This document shows positions 1-7,739 of a DNA stretch of 64,000 nucleotides, piece after piece. Made by a program: the position numbers and the translations under genes. Source of the DNA: JAGQVA01 sp041391725. GTDB taxonomy: Bacteria > Bacteroidota > Bacteroidia > J057. Location of the stretch: assembly GCA_041391725.1 (NCBI GenBank), contig JAWKNL010000005.1, positions 1-64,000 on the forward strand. The letters are read 5' to 3'. Position 1 is the stretch's first letter. Each line of letters begins with the position of its first letter. The notes under the pieces are model-generated. The model ran no database searches. It was not told where the DNA came from and saw only the letters and a program-made list of their open reading frames with translations.

Positions 1-1
1 G

Positions 2-316
2 TCTGCGGTTACATCGGTAAGCAATTTTTACCTGGCGGGCGATTATGTGCAGTGTTTTACCGACTGTGCTACGATGGACGGCGCCAACGAAACGGCCCGC
101 AGGGCTGTTAATGGTATCCTCCGGGACAGTAAATCTACTTATCCGCCCTGTCAGATCTGGAATCTGCACGAAACTGCTCACCTGGGACTTCTGCGCTGGA
201 TTGACCAGAAAAGATATTTTCGCGGAGAACCCTGGCAAAACCAGACGCCCTGGGTGTATGGCCTGATGAATGTGCTGTTTAAATTACTCGCCTGGATATT
301 TAACCTGAAAGGTTAG
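2..316 (+). CDS. FAD-dependent amine oxidase/phytoene desaturase-like protein, C-terminal part (5' end outside window)
   Basis: The reading frame is open from base 2 and ends at a stop at 314-316, so only about the last 104 residues are present. The segment NFYLAGDYVQCFTD followed by ATMDGANETARRAVNGIL is the C-terminal FAD-binding signature of the flavin amine oxidase/carotenoid desaturase superfamily (the LAGD...MEGA motif that contacts the flavin and lines the substrate cavity). The tail ends in a short hydrophobic stretch, VLFKLLAWIFNLKG. The substrate cannot be told from this end alone; squalene/phytoene-type desaturases and general amine oxidases share this motif. It converges on the next gene with a 4-base overlap of the two 3' ends. 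Confidence 0.75.
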   Translation, partial: SAVTSVSNFYLAGDYVQCFTDCATMDGANETARRAVNGILRDSKSTYPPCQIWNLHETAHLGLLRWIDQKRYFRGEPWQNQTPWVYGLMNVLFKLLAWIFNLKG

Positions 317-1260
317 TCCTGGTTTCTTTTACGGAAAGGAGCGGTAAGTATTCCTGTAATAAATTTCCAGGCGATATGTAGCGGGGCGATGAGCCAATGG
401 TGGACATGAGCATAAAACCCTGTCTGATTTTGCAGATCAGGGTAAACGGGGATATTTAACTTATGCCAGGCCAGCAGAAATTCTGCTTTCAGCCATTGGG
501 CACACTGCCTGTAAAGTTTTCCCAATCTTGGAAGGATGATAAGATCGTCAAGCAGCGCCACTGCGGCGGCCTGAAGGGAATGCCCCTTATGGCGGATATT
601 TTTTATGTCTTCCGGTGTAAGGGGATAATGGCGCGGATAAAAATCGGCCATGTGTACCAGTACATCCACTGAGGGGAACCGGGGATTTGCCAGTACTTTT
701 CCCAGCAGGCCGAGACCTTCGGGCGTGTTTTCCACCATTGCCTGGGCATACAATACGCGGTAAAGGACTTCATTGAGAAATAATTTTTCTCCCAATTCTT
801 CTTTTTGAGCCAGTCCGGTGTGGTCTCTGTAGCCAAACACAATCGACCGGTTGTGTGCCCGGTACCAGGTCTGTTCGTTGGGTTGCCGGATGTAATCCAG
901 CCAGGCCTGAACAGATAGTGGCAGTTCTTCAAAACTAAGCCCGGCTTCGTGGATAGCCCGTGCCAATTCAGCATTAAAAATAAAATCGAGGTTTACCGCC
1001 CGCCACCAGGGGCTGCCGGGGCGGGAGGGATGATTTTCGGGGTTAAGCACCCCCCGTTCGATTTCCCATCGGAGGAAAGCCAGCTCTGAGTTGCCGAGAC
1101 CGTGCTGGTCGCCTTTTGCATCGATTTTGTATCCGTAGGCGTGATAGAATTCCTCACGCAACCGGTAGCGTTCTTCGGGAGCGTCTTTGGCTGCCTCCAC
1201 TTTTGCCCTTACGGCAGCTTCAATTTCCTTGAATGTTTGTGTTCTTTGGACTTCTGACAT
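313..1260 (-). CDS. Conserved hypothetical protein, 315 aa
   Basis: I do not recognise a characterised family. The protein is soluble-looking and rich in aromatic residues and Glu/Arg, with no signal peptide. An N-terminal region of about 50 residues is charged and helical; the central part carries GNSELAFLRWEIERGVLNP and PGSPWWRAVNLDF, which look like conserved-core segments, and the C-terminus has a moderately hydrophobic amphipathic stretch (LIAPLHIAWKFITGILTAPF) that could touch the membrane. The start ATG at 1260 is preceded by an AT-rich region with a palindromic CAAATATTTG near 1279. It converges with the FAD enzyme and is divergent from the cupin gene. Function unknown. Confidence 0.7.
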   Translation of the reverse strand: MSEVQRTQTFKEIEAAVRAKVEAAKDAPEERYRLREEFYHAYGYKIDAKGDQHGLGNSELAFLRWEIERGVLNPENHPSRPGSPWWRAVNLDFIFNAELARAIHEAGLSFEELPLSVQAWLDYIRQPNEQTWYRAHNRSIVFGYRDHTGLAQKEELGEKLFLNEVLYRVLYAQAMVENTPEGLGLLGKVLANPRFPSVDVLVHMADFYPRHYPLTPEDIKNIRHKGHSLQAAAVALLDDLIILPRLGKLYRQCAQWLKAEFLLAWHKLNIPVYPDLQNQTGFYAHVHHWLIAPLHIAWKFITGILTAPFRKRNQD

Positions 1261-1343
1261 AGGGGATAATTATTACGGCAAATATTTGAGCTTTTGGGAA
1301 TTAATACAGAACTTAATTTCAAATTAACCCTAAATCAGGCATT

Positions 1344-1916
1344 ATGCAAACCCTGGAGTATCTGGACTACAGCCCTACTTTTGGTATAAAGTTGCGTATT
1401 ATCAAACCCACCGAAGCCCACCGCAAAGATTTGGGCATTGAATACACGATTGCTGCAGGTGTAAACGGCCCGCTGGAACATTATCACCCCACCCTGACGG
1501 AAACCTTTGAAGTGCTTTCAGGCCAGTTGGAAATTAAGGTGGACGGCAAATGGCAGGGGCTGGTTCCCGGAACCACACTGGCGGTAAAACCATTTCAGCG
1601 GCATACCTTCCGCAACAAAAGTTCTGAGCCCGTGGTCATTATGACCTGGATTGAACCGCATGGCGGGTTTGCCGATTTTTTTACGGACCTGTGGTATCTG
1701 GTACATACGGGGCAGTATCGTACCCAATGGAACCTCAAATTTGTAGCCCAGTATGCTTTACTGGAAAAACTTCACACAAAAGACTTTCTGAGTATCCAGC
1801 CCTTTCGCTTTGCGCTTCGTTTTTATGCAGGGCTGGTCAGTCTGTTCGGATTCCGTTTGCCACATTTTCCGACTCCTGAAGAGGTACAGAAGCAACAGGC
1901 AGCAGGAAGGGGTTAA
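1344..1916 (+). CDS. Cupin-domain protein, 190 aa
   Basis: A single cupin barrel occupies about residues 38-105. Metal-ligand-like residues of motif 1 are visible in EHYHPTLTETFEVLSG (two His and a Glu), followed by the Gly-rich turn and a second-motif histidine in VKPFQRHTFRN. The remaining C-terminal half (residues 110-190) is aromatic and partly hydrophobic (FRFALRFYAGLVSLFGFRLP), possibly a membrane-associating helix, which is not part of a minimal cupin. There is no signal peptide, so it acts in the cytoplasm or at the inner membrane face. The reaction cannot be assigned; cupins include dioxygenases, isomerases and small-molecule binders. Its 3' end overlaps the convergent anti-sigma-like gene by 4 bases. 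Confidence 0.75.
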   Translation: MQTLEYLDYSPTFGIKLRIIKPTEAHRKDLGIEYTIAAGVNGPLEHYHPTLTETFEVLSGQLEIKVDGKWQGLVPGTTLAVKPFQRHTFRNKSSEPVVIMTWIEPHGGFADFFTDLWYLVHTGQYRTQWNLKFVAQYALLEKLHTKDFLSIQPFRFALRFYAGLVSLFGFRLPHFPTPEEVQKQQAAGRG

Positions 1917-2698
1917 CCTACACCGGGAATTTTCCAGACAAATCCGGTGAGTTTTACCAGCAGTTCACGCGCTTTTTCCTGGTAGCCGTGGCCATCGGTT
2001 TCTGCGATTTTCTGAAGGAGTTCGACCGACCTTTCGCGCTTGTCGGCTTTAAGCCAGGCCAGGGCCAGGTACCACTGGGCGACTTCGCCATATTTGTGAT
2101 CGCCGGTAAGACGGGTAAGTTGTTCGATAGCCTTTGCATTTTCATTTTCTGCCAGCAGTGACATCGCGAGATAAAACCGGGCATCTGCCAGTTGGGGATA
2201 AGCGGCCAGTGTGGTTTCCAGCGTTTTTTTCGCTGCGGCATAATCTTTTAGATTGTAATGCGCCATAGCTGCCAGAATCAGCGAATCGGAAGGCAGGGCA
2301 TCGCCTTTATAGGTAATGACGTCGCGATATGGCTCAAACTGCGCCGCACCAATGCGGGCAGGGTCATACTGAAAGATTGTGAGTATCCACCCACTGGCGA
2401 TGAGCAGAATGACGACAGCCGCGATTGCCATCCACCGTTGGGAGAATCTGGCGCTTTTGTTCAATGAAACCACTTTGCCTTCGGTTTCCATTTCTGCATC
2501 GATGATGCGGAGTTTTTCCTTGTAATCTATCTGCGTATAGAGTTGCAAGAGCCGGTGTGTGCCTTGTTGAAGCCGGAGTTCTTCGGCCAGGGTTTGGTCT
2601 TCACTCAGCCGGGTTTCAAAAGCTTTGCGCTCGCCGGGCGACATTTCGCCGGCCAGGTAAGCTTCTATTTGTTCGGTTATTTGATCCTTGTTTGCCAT
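1913..2698 (-). CDS. Membrane-anchored anti-sigma-factor-like protein with periplasmic TPRs
   Basis: The start at 2698 (MANKDQ...) is chosen because an AAGGA ribosome-binding-like sequence sits just upstream; the longer frame would need a TTG. The layout is typical of a Bacteroidota anti-sigma factor: residues 1-90 form a cytoplasmic acidic helical domain with the motif YLAGEMSPGERKAFETRL, one transmembrane segment follows (about 88-110, WMAIAAVVILLIASGWILTI), and residues 140-255 are TPR-like helices (AHYNLKDYAAAKKTLE, ADARFYLAMSLL, AQWYLALAWLKA). It lies 24 bp downstream of the ECF sigma factor in the same direction, so the two are very probably co-transcribed and the protein probably sequesters that sigma factor. 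No canonical zinc-binding HxxxCxxC motif is visible, so the inhibition mechanism is inferred from context. Confidence 0.75.
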   Translation of the reverse strand: MANKDQITEQIEAYLAGEMSPGERKAFETRLSEDQTLAEELRLQQGTHRLLQLYTQIDYKEKLRIIDAEMETEGKVVSLNKSARFSQRWMAIAAVVILLIASGWILTIFQYDPARIGAAQFEPYRDVITYKGDALPSDSLILAAMAHYNLKDYAAAKKTLETTLAAYPQLADARFYLAMSLLAENENAKAIEQLTRLTGDHKYGEVAQWYLALAWLKADKRERSVELLQKIAETDGHGYQEKARELLVKLTGFVWKIPGVG

Positions 2699-2722
2699 GT
2701 GTCCTTCCAATTTGCCAACTAA

Positions 2723-3322
2723 TTAAAGGCCCACCAGTTCCTCTATCAAAGCGCGCGCTCCGGGATGGTTTTGTACCATTTCCTTGAGTTCATTGAGGCA
2801 GTGATTTTTTTTGTTTCTCACTACCTGCTCGTTTTGATAGCCCAGTTGATCCGCAATTTCTTTCATCGAATATTTTTCTGCCCAGAGCACCAGCACCTCC
2901 CTGCATTTAATTTTCAGGGAATCGAGAAGTTCACCTACCAGTTTTCGCTGGTCGGTATCCATCATGTTTAGCTCCGGCGAAATATCCTGCGCATCATCGG
3001 GCTGGGCATTTTTCCATTCGTCTTCTCTGACACTGCGGTTGAACCTCCGGTACCAGAGATTTTTGCTGATGGCATAAAGGTAGGTGGTGATGGAACTTTT
3101 TCCCTCAAACTTTCCCTCCCTTACCGACACCAGCAGATTGACGATGGCATCCTGAAAAATGTCTTTAGCTTCTTCCCGGCTACCGTTTCGTGCAGTAATA
3201 AATCCTATTACCTGCTCTACCTGGCGCCGGTACAAAAACGATATGACATCATCACATGCCCTGCCGCCTGTTTTAATTGCCTGTATCACAGCCTGGTCTG
3301 TATAGTTTAGCCTTTTCATCAT
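2723..3322 (-). CDS. ECF-family RNA polymerase sigma factor
   Basis: This 199-aa protein has the two ECF domains. Region 2 spans about residues 25-95 (EEAKDIFQDAIVNLLVSVRE, then ITTYLYAISKNLWYRRFNR), containing the -10 recognition helix. Region 4 spans about 130-185 (LKIKCREVLVLWAEKYSMKEIADQLGY, then the recognition helix). Such factors redirect RNA polymerase to a small regulon, often including their own operon. Two adjacent ATG codons (3322 and 3319) are possible starts. It is transcribed divergently from the secreted/CHAT cassette across 131 bp that contain an inverted repeat, and its probable anti-sigma partner follows it. I infer that it controls the CHAT cassette. Confidence 0.9.
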   Translation of the reverse strand: MMKRLNYTDQAVIQAIKTGGRACDDVISFLYRRQVEQVIGFITARNGSREEAKDIFQDAIVNLLVSVREGKFEGKSSITTYLYAISKNLWYRRFNRSVREDEWKNAQPDDAQDISPELNMMDTDQRKLVGELLDSLKIKCREVLVLWAEKYSMKEIADQLGYQNEQVVRNKKNHCLNELKEMVQNHPGARALIEELVGL

Positions 3323-3391
3323 GTTGGTTCACCTCGCAGGGATAAATGTAACCTGAAAAGAGAAATTTTTAAAAATCTTCCTGAAAATCCT

Positions 3392-3449
3392 TGTGGTTTG
3401 TTACATTTACCGGGAGCTCCGGGACTAATGTTTATATAAACAAACCACA
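3392..3449. promoter_or_regulatory. Perfect 11-bp inverted repeat between divergent sigma-factor and CHAT-cassette genes
   Basis: TGTGGTTTGTT at 3392-3402 is repeated exactly as its reverse complement AACAAACCACA at 3439-3449, 36 bp apart. The arms lie in the 131-bp gap between the two divergent starts (3322 and 3453), and the right arm ends three bases before the + strand ATG. Each arm contains a TTTG resembling the Bacteroidota -33 element, oriented into the gap. This could be a pair of sites for a dimeric regulator or a symmetric divergent ECF promoter. The repeat is seen directly; its role is inferred. Confidence 0.5.
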
Positions 3450-3452
3450 GTA

Positions 3453-4085
3453 ATGAAACTCATTTCGTATTTTTTTATTTTTTCATTGATTCTTCCTCAC
3501 AGTTTTCAGGAAGAATATTGGTCCGGAGATTTGCCCGAATCTGCTTTGGTTTCGGGAGGAATTCAGTATCCCACCCTTAACCTCATCTTTAAAAATGAGC
3601 AGCCGCAGCAGGCGCTGTATCGTTTCAAAAAGGGCAATGAGGTAATCGTCCTGCAATTGAAAGCTCAGGGCGGGGCCGTTCTGGTTAATATTAAAAAAGG
3701 CCAGAATCAGGTACTTGCCCAGGGTAAATTTGTGAGAGACGGCAATATGCGGAAAGTGATCATCACGCAGACCCAAAGTGGAATGCTGGCTTACTGGCAT
3801 TTTGCACTTGACCGGGTAACGCTTTCGGGGGGAAAAACGCTTTCGCTGGTTCCGGTAGATGCCGATTATTCTGATCCGCTGAGTCAGTGTCTGTCCGACT
3901 GCTATCGACGGCATCTGATGACCCTGATCACAGCCGACAATCTCGACCGGCTGATCGACCGGGCGAGCCAGACTTCTCAAACGAGCGGTTCGGGTGGCTG
4001 CGGAGAAATATCTGTATGCACCGCCGGGGCGCTGAGTGAGTATGAGCAGTGTGTGCAGGATTGTTATGATGAATTTGGGGAATAA
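3453..4085 (+). CDS. Secreted protein with Cys-rich C-terminus, unknown function
   Basis: The first 19 or so residues (MKLISYFFIFSLILPHSF) form a signal peptide, so the 210-aa product is exported. Residues 25-145 look like a beta-rich domain. The C-terminal 70 residues carry three cysteine pairs: CLSDC near 157, CGEISVC near 184 and CVQDC near 202. This arrangement suggests three disulfides or a metal site, with a Ser/Thr/Gly linker (QTSQTSGSGG) between. It is the first gene of the cassette controlled from the inverted-repeat region, and only 29 bp separate it from the CHAT gene, so co-expression is likely. It could be a substrate, inhibitor or partner of the CHAT protein; I recognise no family. 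Confidence 0.75.
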   Translation: MKLISYFFIFSLILPHSFQEEYWSGDLPESALVSGGIQYPTLNLIFKNEQPQQALYRFKKGNEVIVLQLKAQGGAVLVNIKKGQNQVLAQGKFVRDGNMRKVIITQTQSGMLAYWHFALDRVTLSGGKTLSLVPVDADYSDPLSQCLSDCYRRHLMTLITADNLDRLIDRASQTSQTSGSGGCGEISVCTAGALSEYEQCVQDCYDEFGE

Positions 4086-4114
4086 AAATAGCTTTCCCCG
4101 GATACACGCTATAT

Positions 4115-7100
4115 ATGCTTCGTATTGCGATTCTGGTATTTTGCGGGTGTTTGTTTTGCGGGGCGTTATTCTCCCGCCAATTGCCTCCTGTTTCAGCGGA
4201 GGGTGTCCGCTCATCTACTTTGTATGAGCAGATCAGGTTGTGGCTCGCGCTTGGCGAAACCGACCTTGCCGGTGATAAATACCAGGAAGCACAGCAACAT
4301 TTCAGCCAGGCGTACGAAGCTGCAAAAGCGGGTAAAATCACAGAACTCGAACTGGAATCTCTGATTTCACTGGCTTATACTGCCTGTCTGGTCAATCAAT
4401 ACGAAGCGGCTTCCCGACAATTAAATCAGGCGCAGGAACTGCTCAACCAGGTTGCAGATACGACGGGGGAATGGGCTTCCAGACTTCGCTTTACACAGGG
4501 GTATTTTTATCAACTGCGGCAGGATTACCCGCAGGCATTGAGTTTATTTGAAGAAAGTCTCTGCTATCGCGAAGCCGGCAGCCCCCCCGACGATCCTGAA
4601 ATCGCCCGAATCCTCAATTTCGCCGGGCAGGTGTACCGGGCAATGGGCGAAAACGAAAAAGCTACTGATAACCACCAGCGGGCGCTGCATATTCAGCAAA
4701 AGCGACTGGCGCACGACCATCTGGAATTAGCGCGAACCTATTTGTATCTGGGTATTTGTGCCTATCAGGCGGGTGATAACGCAGAAGCAAAGCTGTATTA
4801 CGAAGAGGCACTCCGGATACGCAGGGAAAAACTGGGAGAAAAACATCGGCTGGTCGCTTCGGTTTACAACAATCTGGGGCTTTTGCATTGGGAGGATGGT
4901 CAGCCCCGCGAAGGACTGGCGTTTTATACCCGGGCCGTTGCTATTTACAAAGACCTTCTTGGCCCGGATGATATCGGTGTTGCGACGGGTTACAACAATA
5001 TGGGCCTTTGTTACCATGAGCTAAAAGAATACCAGAAAGCCCTTCATTATTTCAGGGAAGCCCTACGCATACGAATCGCCCGACAGGGGAAAGACCATCC
5101 GGTTCTCGCCGGCATTTACAACAATATCGGACTGACACAACTGGAAAAGGCCGATTATCAGAATGCGCTGGCGAGTTTTCGCGATGCCTTGCGGATTGGG
5201 GAGGAAAATGAAGGATTTCACCATATTCGTGTAGGAAAATATTACAGCAATATCGCCCGTGTTTACAGAGAAATGCACAACCCCGAAGAAGCCCTTCGCT
5301 GGCACCAGCAGTCGCTGATTCACGCCATCGGTGGATATGCCGATACCACTGCCTGCCACAATCCCCCGGCTTCCGTTTTTCCGATATCTTCTGATTTTCT
5401 CGACATTCTTCACCAGAAGGCAATTACCCAGAACGAGCTTCCGCCAAATTTTGAAAATGCAACCTGCGCGCTTCATACCTATCTGTCGATAGATTCTTTG
5501 GTGGACATGATGCGGATGCGATATGTCAATGAAGATGCAAAGTTTCACCTGGCAGGGAGCGCAGAAAAAATATACAGCGAAGCCATCACCACCGCTCACC
5601 GTCTGTATCTTTCCAGCGGAAATGACCCCAAATACCTGGAAATCGCCCTTAAATGCAGCGAAAAACAAAAATCGCTGGTGCTACTCGAAGCCCTCAATGC
5701 AAGCCGCGCCCGAAAGTTTGGTCTCCTTCCCGAAAAAGTACTCGCCTTTGAAAAAGATTTGCGGAAAAAACAGACCGAACTAAAAGAAGCACTGTTCACC
5801 CAAAACCAGAAATCTCCGCCAGATGAAAACAAAATCACCCAACTGTCTTCCCAACTGTTTAATGCCAGCAGGCAGTATGATTCTCTGACACAAGTATTTG
5901 ATACCCGTTTTCCTCAGTACTTTCAACTGAAATACCAGTACGAACCTCCCGGCATGGCAACGATTGTAGAAGGCCTGCCCCCGAATACAGGTCTTGTGGA
6001 GTATTATCTGGGCGGTGGCAGCCTGCATATTTTCCTTCTTACCGACAGCCTGAAAATCTGGAAAGTAACGCCCGAGCCTGATTCCATTGTTGCGCAGGTT
6101 TCTGCTTTTCAGGAAAGTATTTACCAGCCTTTTCGCACCCTCAGCGAAAGCGGGGCATCTTCGGTTACAGTAAAAACCTATGAAAAAATGGCTGTCGAAC
6201 TGTACCAGTTGTTGCTTGGCCCGATCGATACTTTTCGCCTTCCCCCCAAACTTATGATTATTCCTCACGGGGTATTGGGGTATGTACCCTTTGATGCGCT
6301 GCTGACAGACGCACCTGCACAGGAGGGGTCTTACCGCAACTATCCTTATCTGATTCACCGGTACAACATCTCCCGGCACTATTCGGCTGCGCTGCTGCTC
6401 CGGCACCGCCATGAGCGCAAGCTTCAGGATCATCTCAGGAAAGCGGCCATATTTGCTCCGCTTTTTTCTCCCTCACAAACCGCACTTTCTCCTTTGATGT
6501 ACAGCAGGGAAGAGACCGAAAAGATTGCCCGGCTGACTGGAGGGGAAATCTTCAAGGACACCGCTGCTGCCAGGTCTGCATTTCTGAATAAAGCGGGAAC
6601 CTATCGCCTGATTCATATATCCAGCCATGCCCGGGTAAATGATATTTCGCCTATGTTTTCTACCATTGATTTTGCCTCGGGCGAAACGGTAAATGTGCTC
6701 GACCTGTTTGGAATGGAATTAAATGCAGACCTCGTTACCCTCAGCGCATGCGAAACCGGAACGGGAACACTGGTAAACGGAGAGGGCATCATGAGTCTTG
6801 CACGTGGATTTATGTACGCAGGTGCGCCGAGTATTGTCAATACGCTGTGGGAAGTAAATGATGCGGCGACGGGCGAAATTATGATCCGATTTTACGAGTC
6901 ACTGGTGGAAAATAACCCCAAAGATGAAGCACTGCAAGATGCAAAACTCCGCTGGCTGAGACAGTCCGACCATCTGACTGCGCACCCCTATTACTGGTCG
7001 GGGATCATCGCAGTCGGCGATATGAGCCCTGTGAAGGGGAATTTCGGGGTTGGCTTTTTGTTGATAATTCTCGTGGGAACAATTGGGATCGGCGGGTTAA

Positions 7101-7129
7101 TTATTTTTTATTTTTTCAGGAAAAAATAA
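4115..7129 (+). CDS. TPR-CHAT (caspase-like) protein, exported and membrane-anchored
   Basis: The 1004-aa protein begins with a hydrophobic signal sequence (MLRIAILVFCGCLFCGALFS). Residues about 35-420 are tetratricopeptide repeats, including at least four 42-residue kinesin-light-chain-type units (YNNLGLLHWEDGQPREGLAF, YNNMGLCYHELKEYQKALHY and so on). A coiled or linker region follows (about 450-620). The CHAT domain fills about 690-965, with the catalytic-type pair His838 (IHISSHARV) and Cys879 (LSACETGTG), the clan CD dyad shared with caspases and separase. One transmembrane helix lies near 977-1001, ending FFRKK. Signal peptide plus C-terminal anchor predicts TPRs and protease outside the cytoplasm with a tiny cytosolic tail. 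Family knowledge supports regulated proteolysis triggered through the repeats; the substrate is unknown. The neighbours are an ECF sigma pair and three secreted proteins. Confidence 0.9.
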   Translation: MLRIAILVFCGCLFCGALFSRQLPPVSAEGVRSSTLYEQIRLWLALGETDLAGDKYQEAQQHFSQAYEAAKAGKITELELESLISLAYTACLVNQYEAASRQLNQAQELLNQVADTTGEWASRLRFTQGYFYQLRQDYPQALSLFEESLCYREAGSPPDDPEIARILNFAGQVYRAMGENEKATDNHQRALHIQQKRLAHDHLELARTYLYLGICAYQAGDNAEAKLYYEEALRIRREKLGEKHRLVASVYNNLGLLHWEDGQPREGLAFYTRAVAIYKDLLGPDDIGVATGYNNMGLCYHELKEYQKALHYFREALRIRIARQGKDHPVLAGIYNNIGLTQLEKADYQNALASFRDALRIGEENEGFHHIRVGKYYSNIARVYREMHNPEEALRWHQQSLIHAIGGYADTTACHNPPASVFPISSDFLDILHQKAITQNELPPNFENATCALHTYLSIDSLVDMMRMRYVNEDAKFHLAGSAEKIYSEAITTAHRLYLSSGNDPKYLEIALKCSEKQKSLVLLEALNASRARKFGLLPEKVLAFEKDLRKKQTELKEALFTQNQKSPPDENKITQLSSQLFNASRQYDSLTQVFDTRFPQYFQLKYQYEPPGMATIVEGLPPNTGLVEYYLGGGSLHIFLLTDSLKIWKVTPEPDSIVAQVSAFQESIYQPFRTLSESGASSVTVKTYEKMAVELYQLLLGPIDTFRLPPKLMIIPHGVLGYVPFDALLTDAPAQEGSYRNYPYLIHRYNISRHYSAALLLRHRHERKLQDHLRKAAIFAPLFSPSQTALSPLMYSREETEKIARLTGGEIFKDTAAARSAFLNKAGTYRLIHISSHARVNDISPMFSTIDFASGETVNVLDLFGMELNADLVTLSACETGTGTLVNGEGIMSLARGFMYAGAPSIVNTLWEVNDAATGEIMIRFYESLVENNPKDEALQDAKLRWLRQSDHLTAHPYYWSGIIAVGDMSPVKGNFGVGFLLIILVGTIGIGGLIIFYFFRKK

Positions 7130-7193
7130 GGTTACGTTTTTTCGGATCAGGGATACCAAAGTGTGAATATCCAATTACAACTAAACATTCAAA

Positions 7194-7706
7194 ATGAAAA
7201 CTTTGGTAAAAACCCTCTCCACGCTCTGCGCCCTTTTTGTGTGCGCAATTTGTTTCCAGGGAAACAAACCTGCAACCACTGAAACCTCTTTCGGTGAATC
7301 TTTCGGTGAAATTGAAGTCAATGAAAACTTCGTTCCCGTAGGCATTCTGGGCTGCGATATTACCATTAAGGCGGAAAACAAAAGCCTGAAAAAAATCACC
7401 ATCCAGTTTGCCGAATCCGATGTCAAAACCAAAACCGGTACCTGGGCCAACATTTATTACGGGAATTTCAACAACACCCGGTGCGACAAAGCCAACTTGA
7501 TTCTGGAGGCCAAAAGCAGCAACGAAAGTAACCGGTGCGAACTGGATATGGGCTGCAATTTTGACCGCCGTTACCGCTTTAAACTCAAAAGCGTTTTTGA
7601 AGGGGAGACCAGTTATGCCACCGTTTATTATCCCTCCGCCGACGGATATGTCGAGTCCGGAACAACGGTAATTGATCTGGGCAATATTGGTCGCCACTTT
7701 AAATAA
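7194..7706 (+). CDS. Small secreted protein, unknown function
   Basis: The 170-aa product starts with a clear signal peptide (MKTLVKTLSTLCALFVCAIC). The mature part has four cysteines (in LGCDITIK, TRCDKAN, NRCELD and GCNFD), alternates polar and hydrophobic residues as in a beta-sandwich, and lacks a lipobox or membrane segment. No family is recognised. It follows the CHAT gene by 64 bp in the same direction and precedes another secreted protein, so it probably belongs to the same transcription unit. A role as structural partner or target of the CHAT protein is only a suggestion from position. Confidence 0.7.
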   Translation: MKTLVKTLSTLCALFVCAICFQGNKPATTETSFGESFGEIEVNENFVPVGILGCDITIKAENKSLKKITIQFAESDVKTKTGTWANIYYGNFNNTRCDKANLILEAKSSNESNRCELDMGCNFDRRYRFKLKSVFEGETSYATVYYPSADGYVESGTTVIDLGNIGRHFK

Positions 7707-7739
7707 TTTAATCCATCTATTCAGTTAATCGCAAAGACA

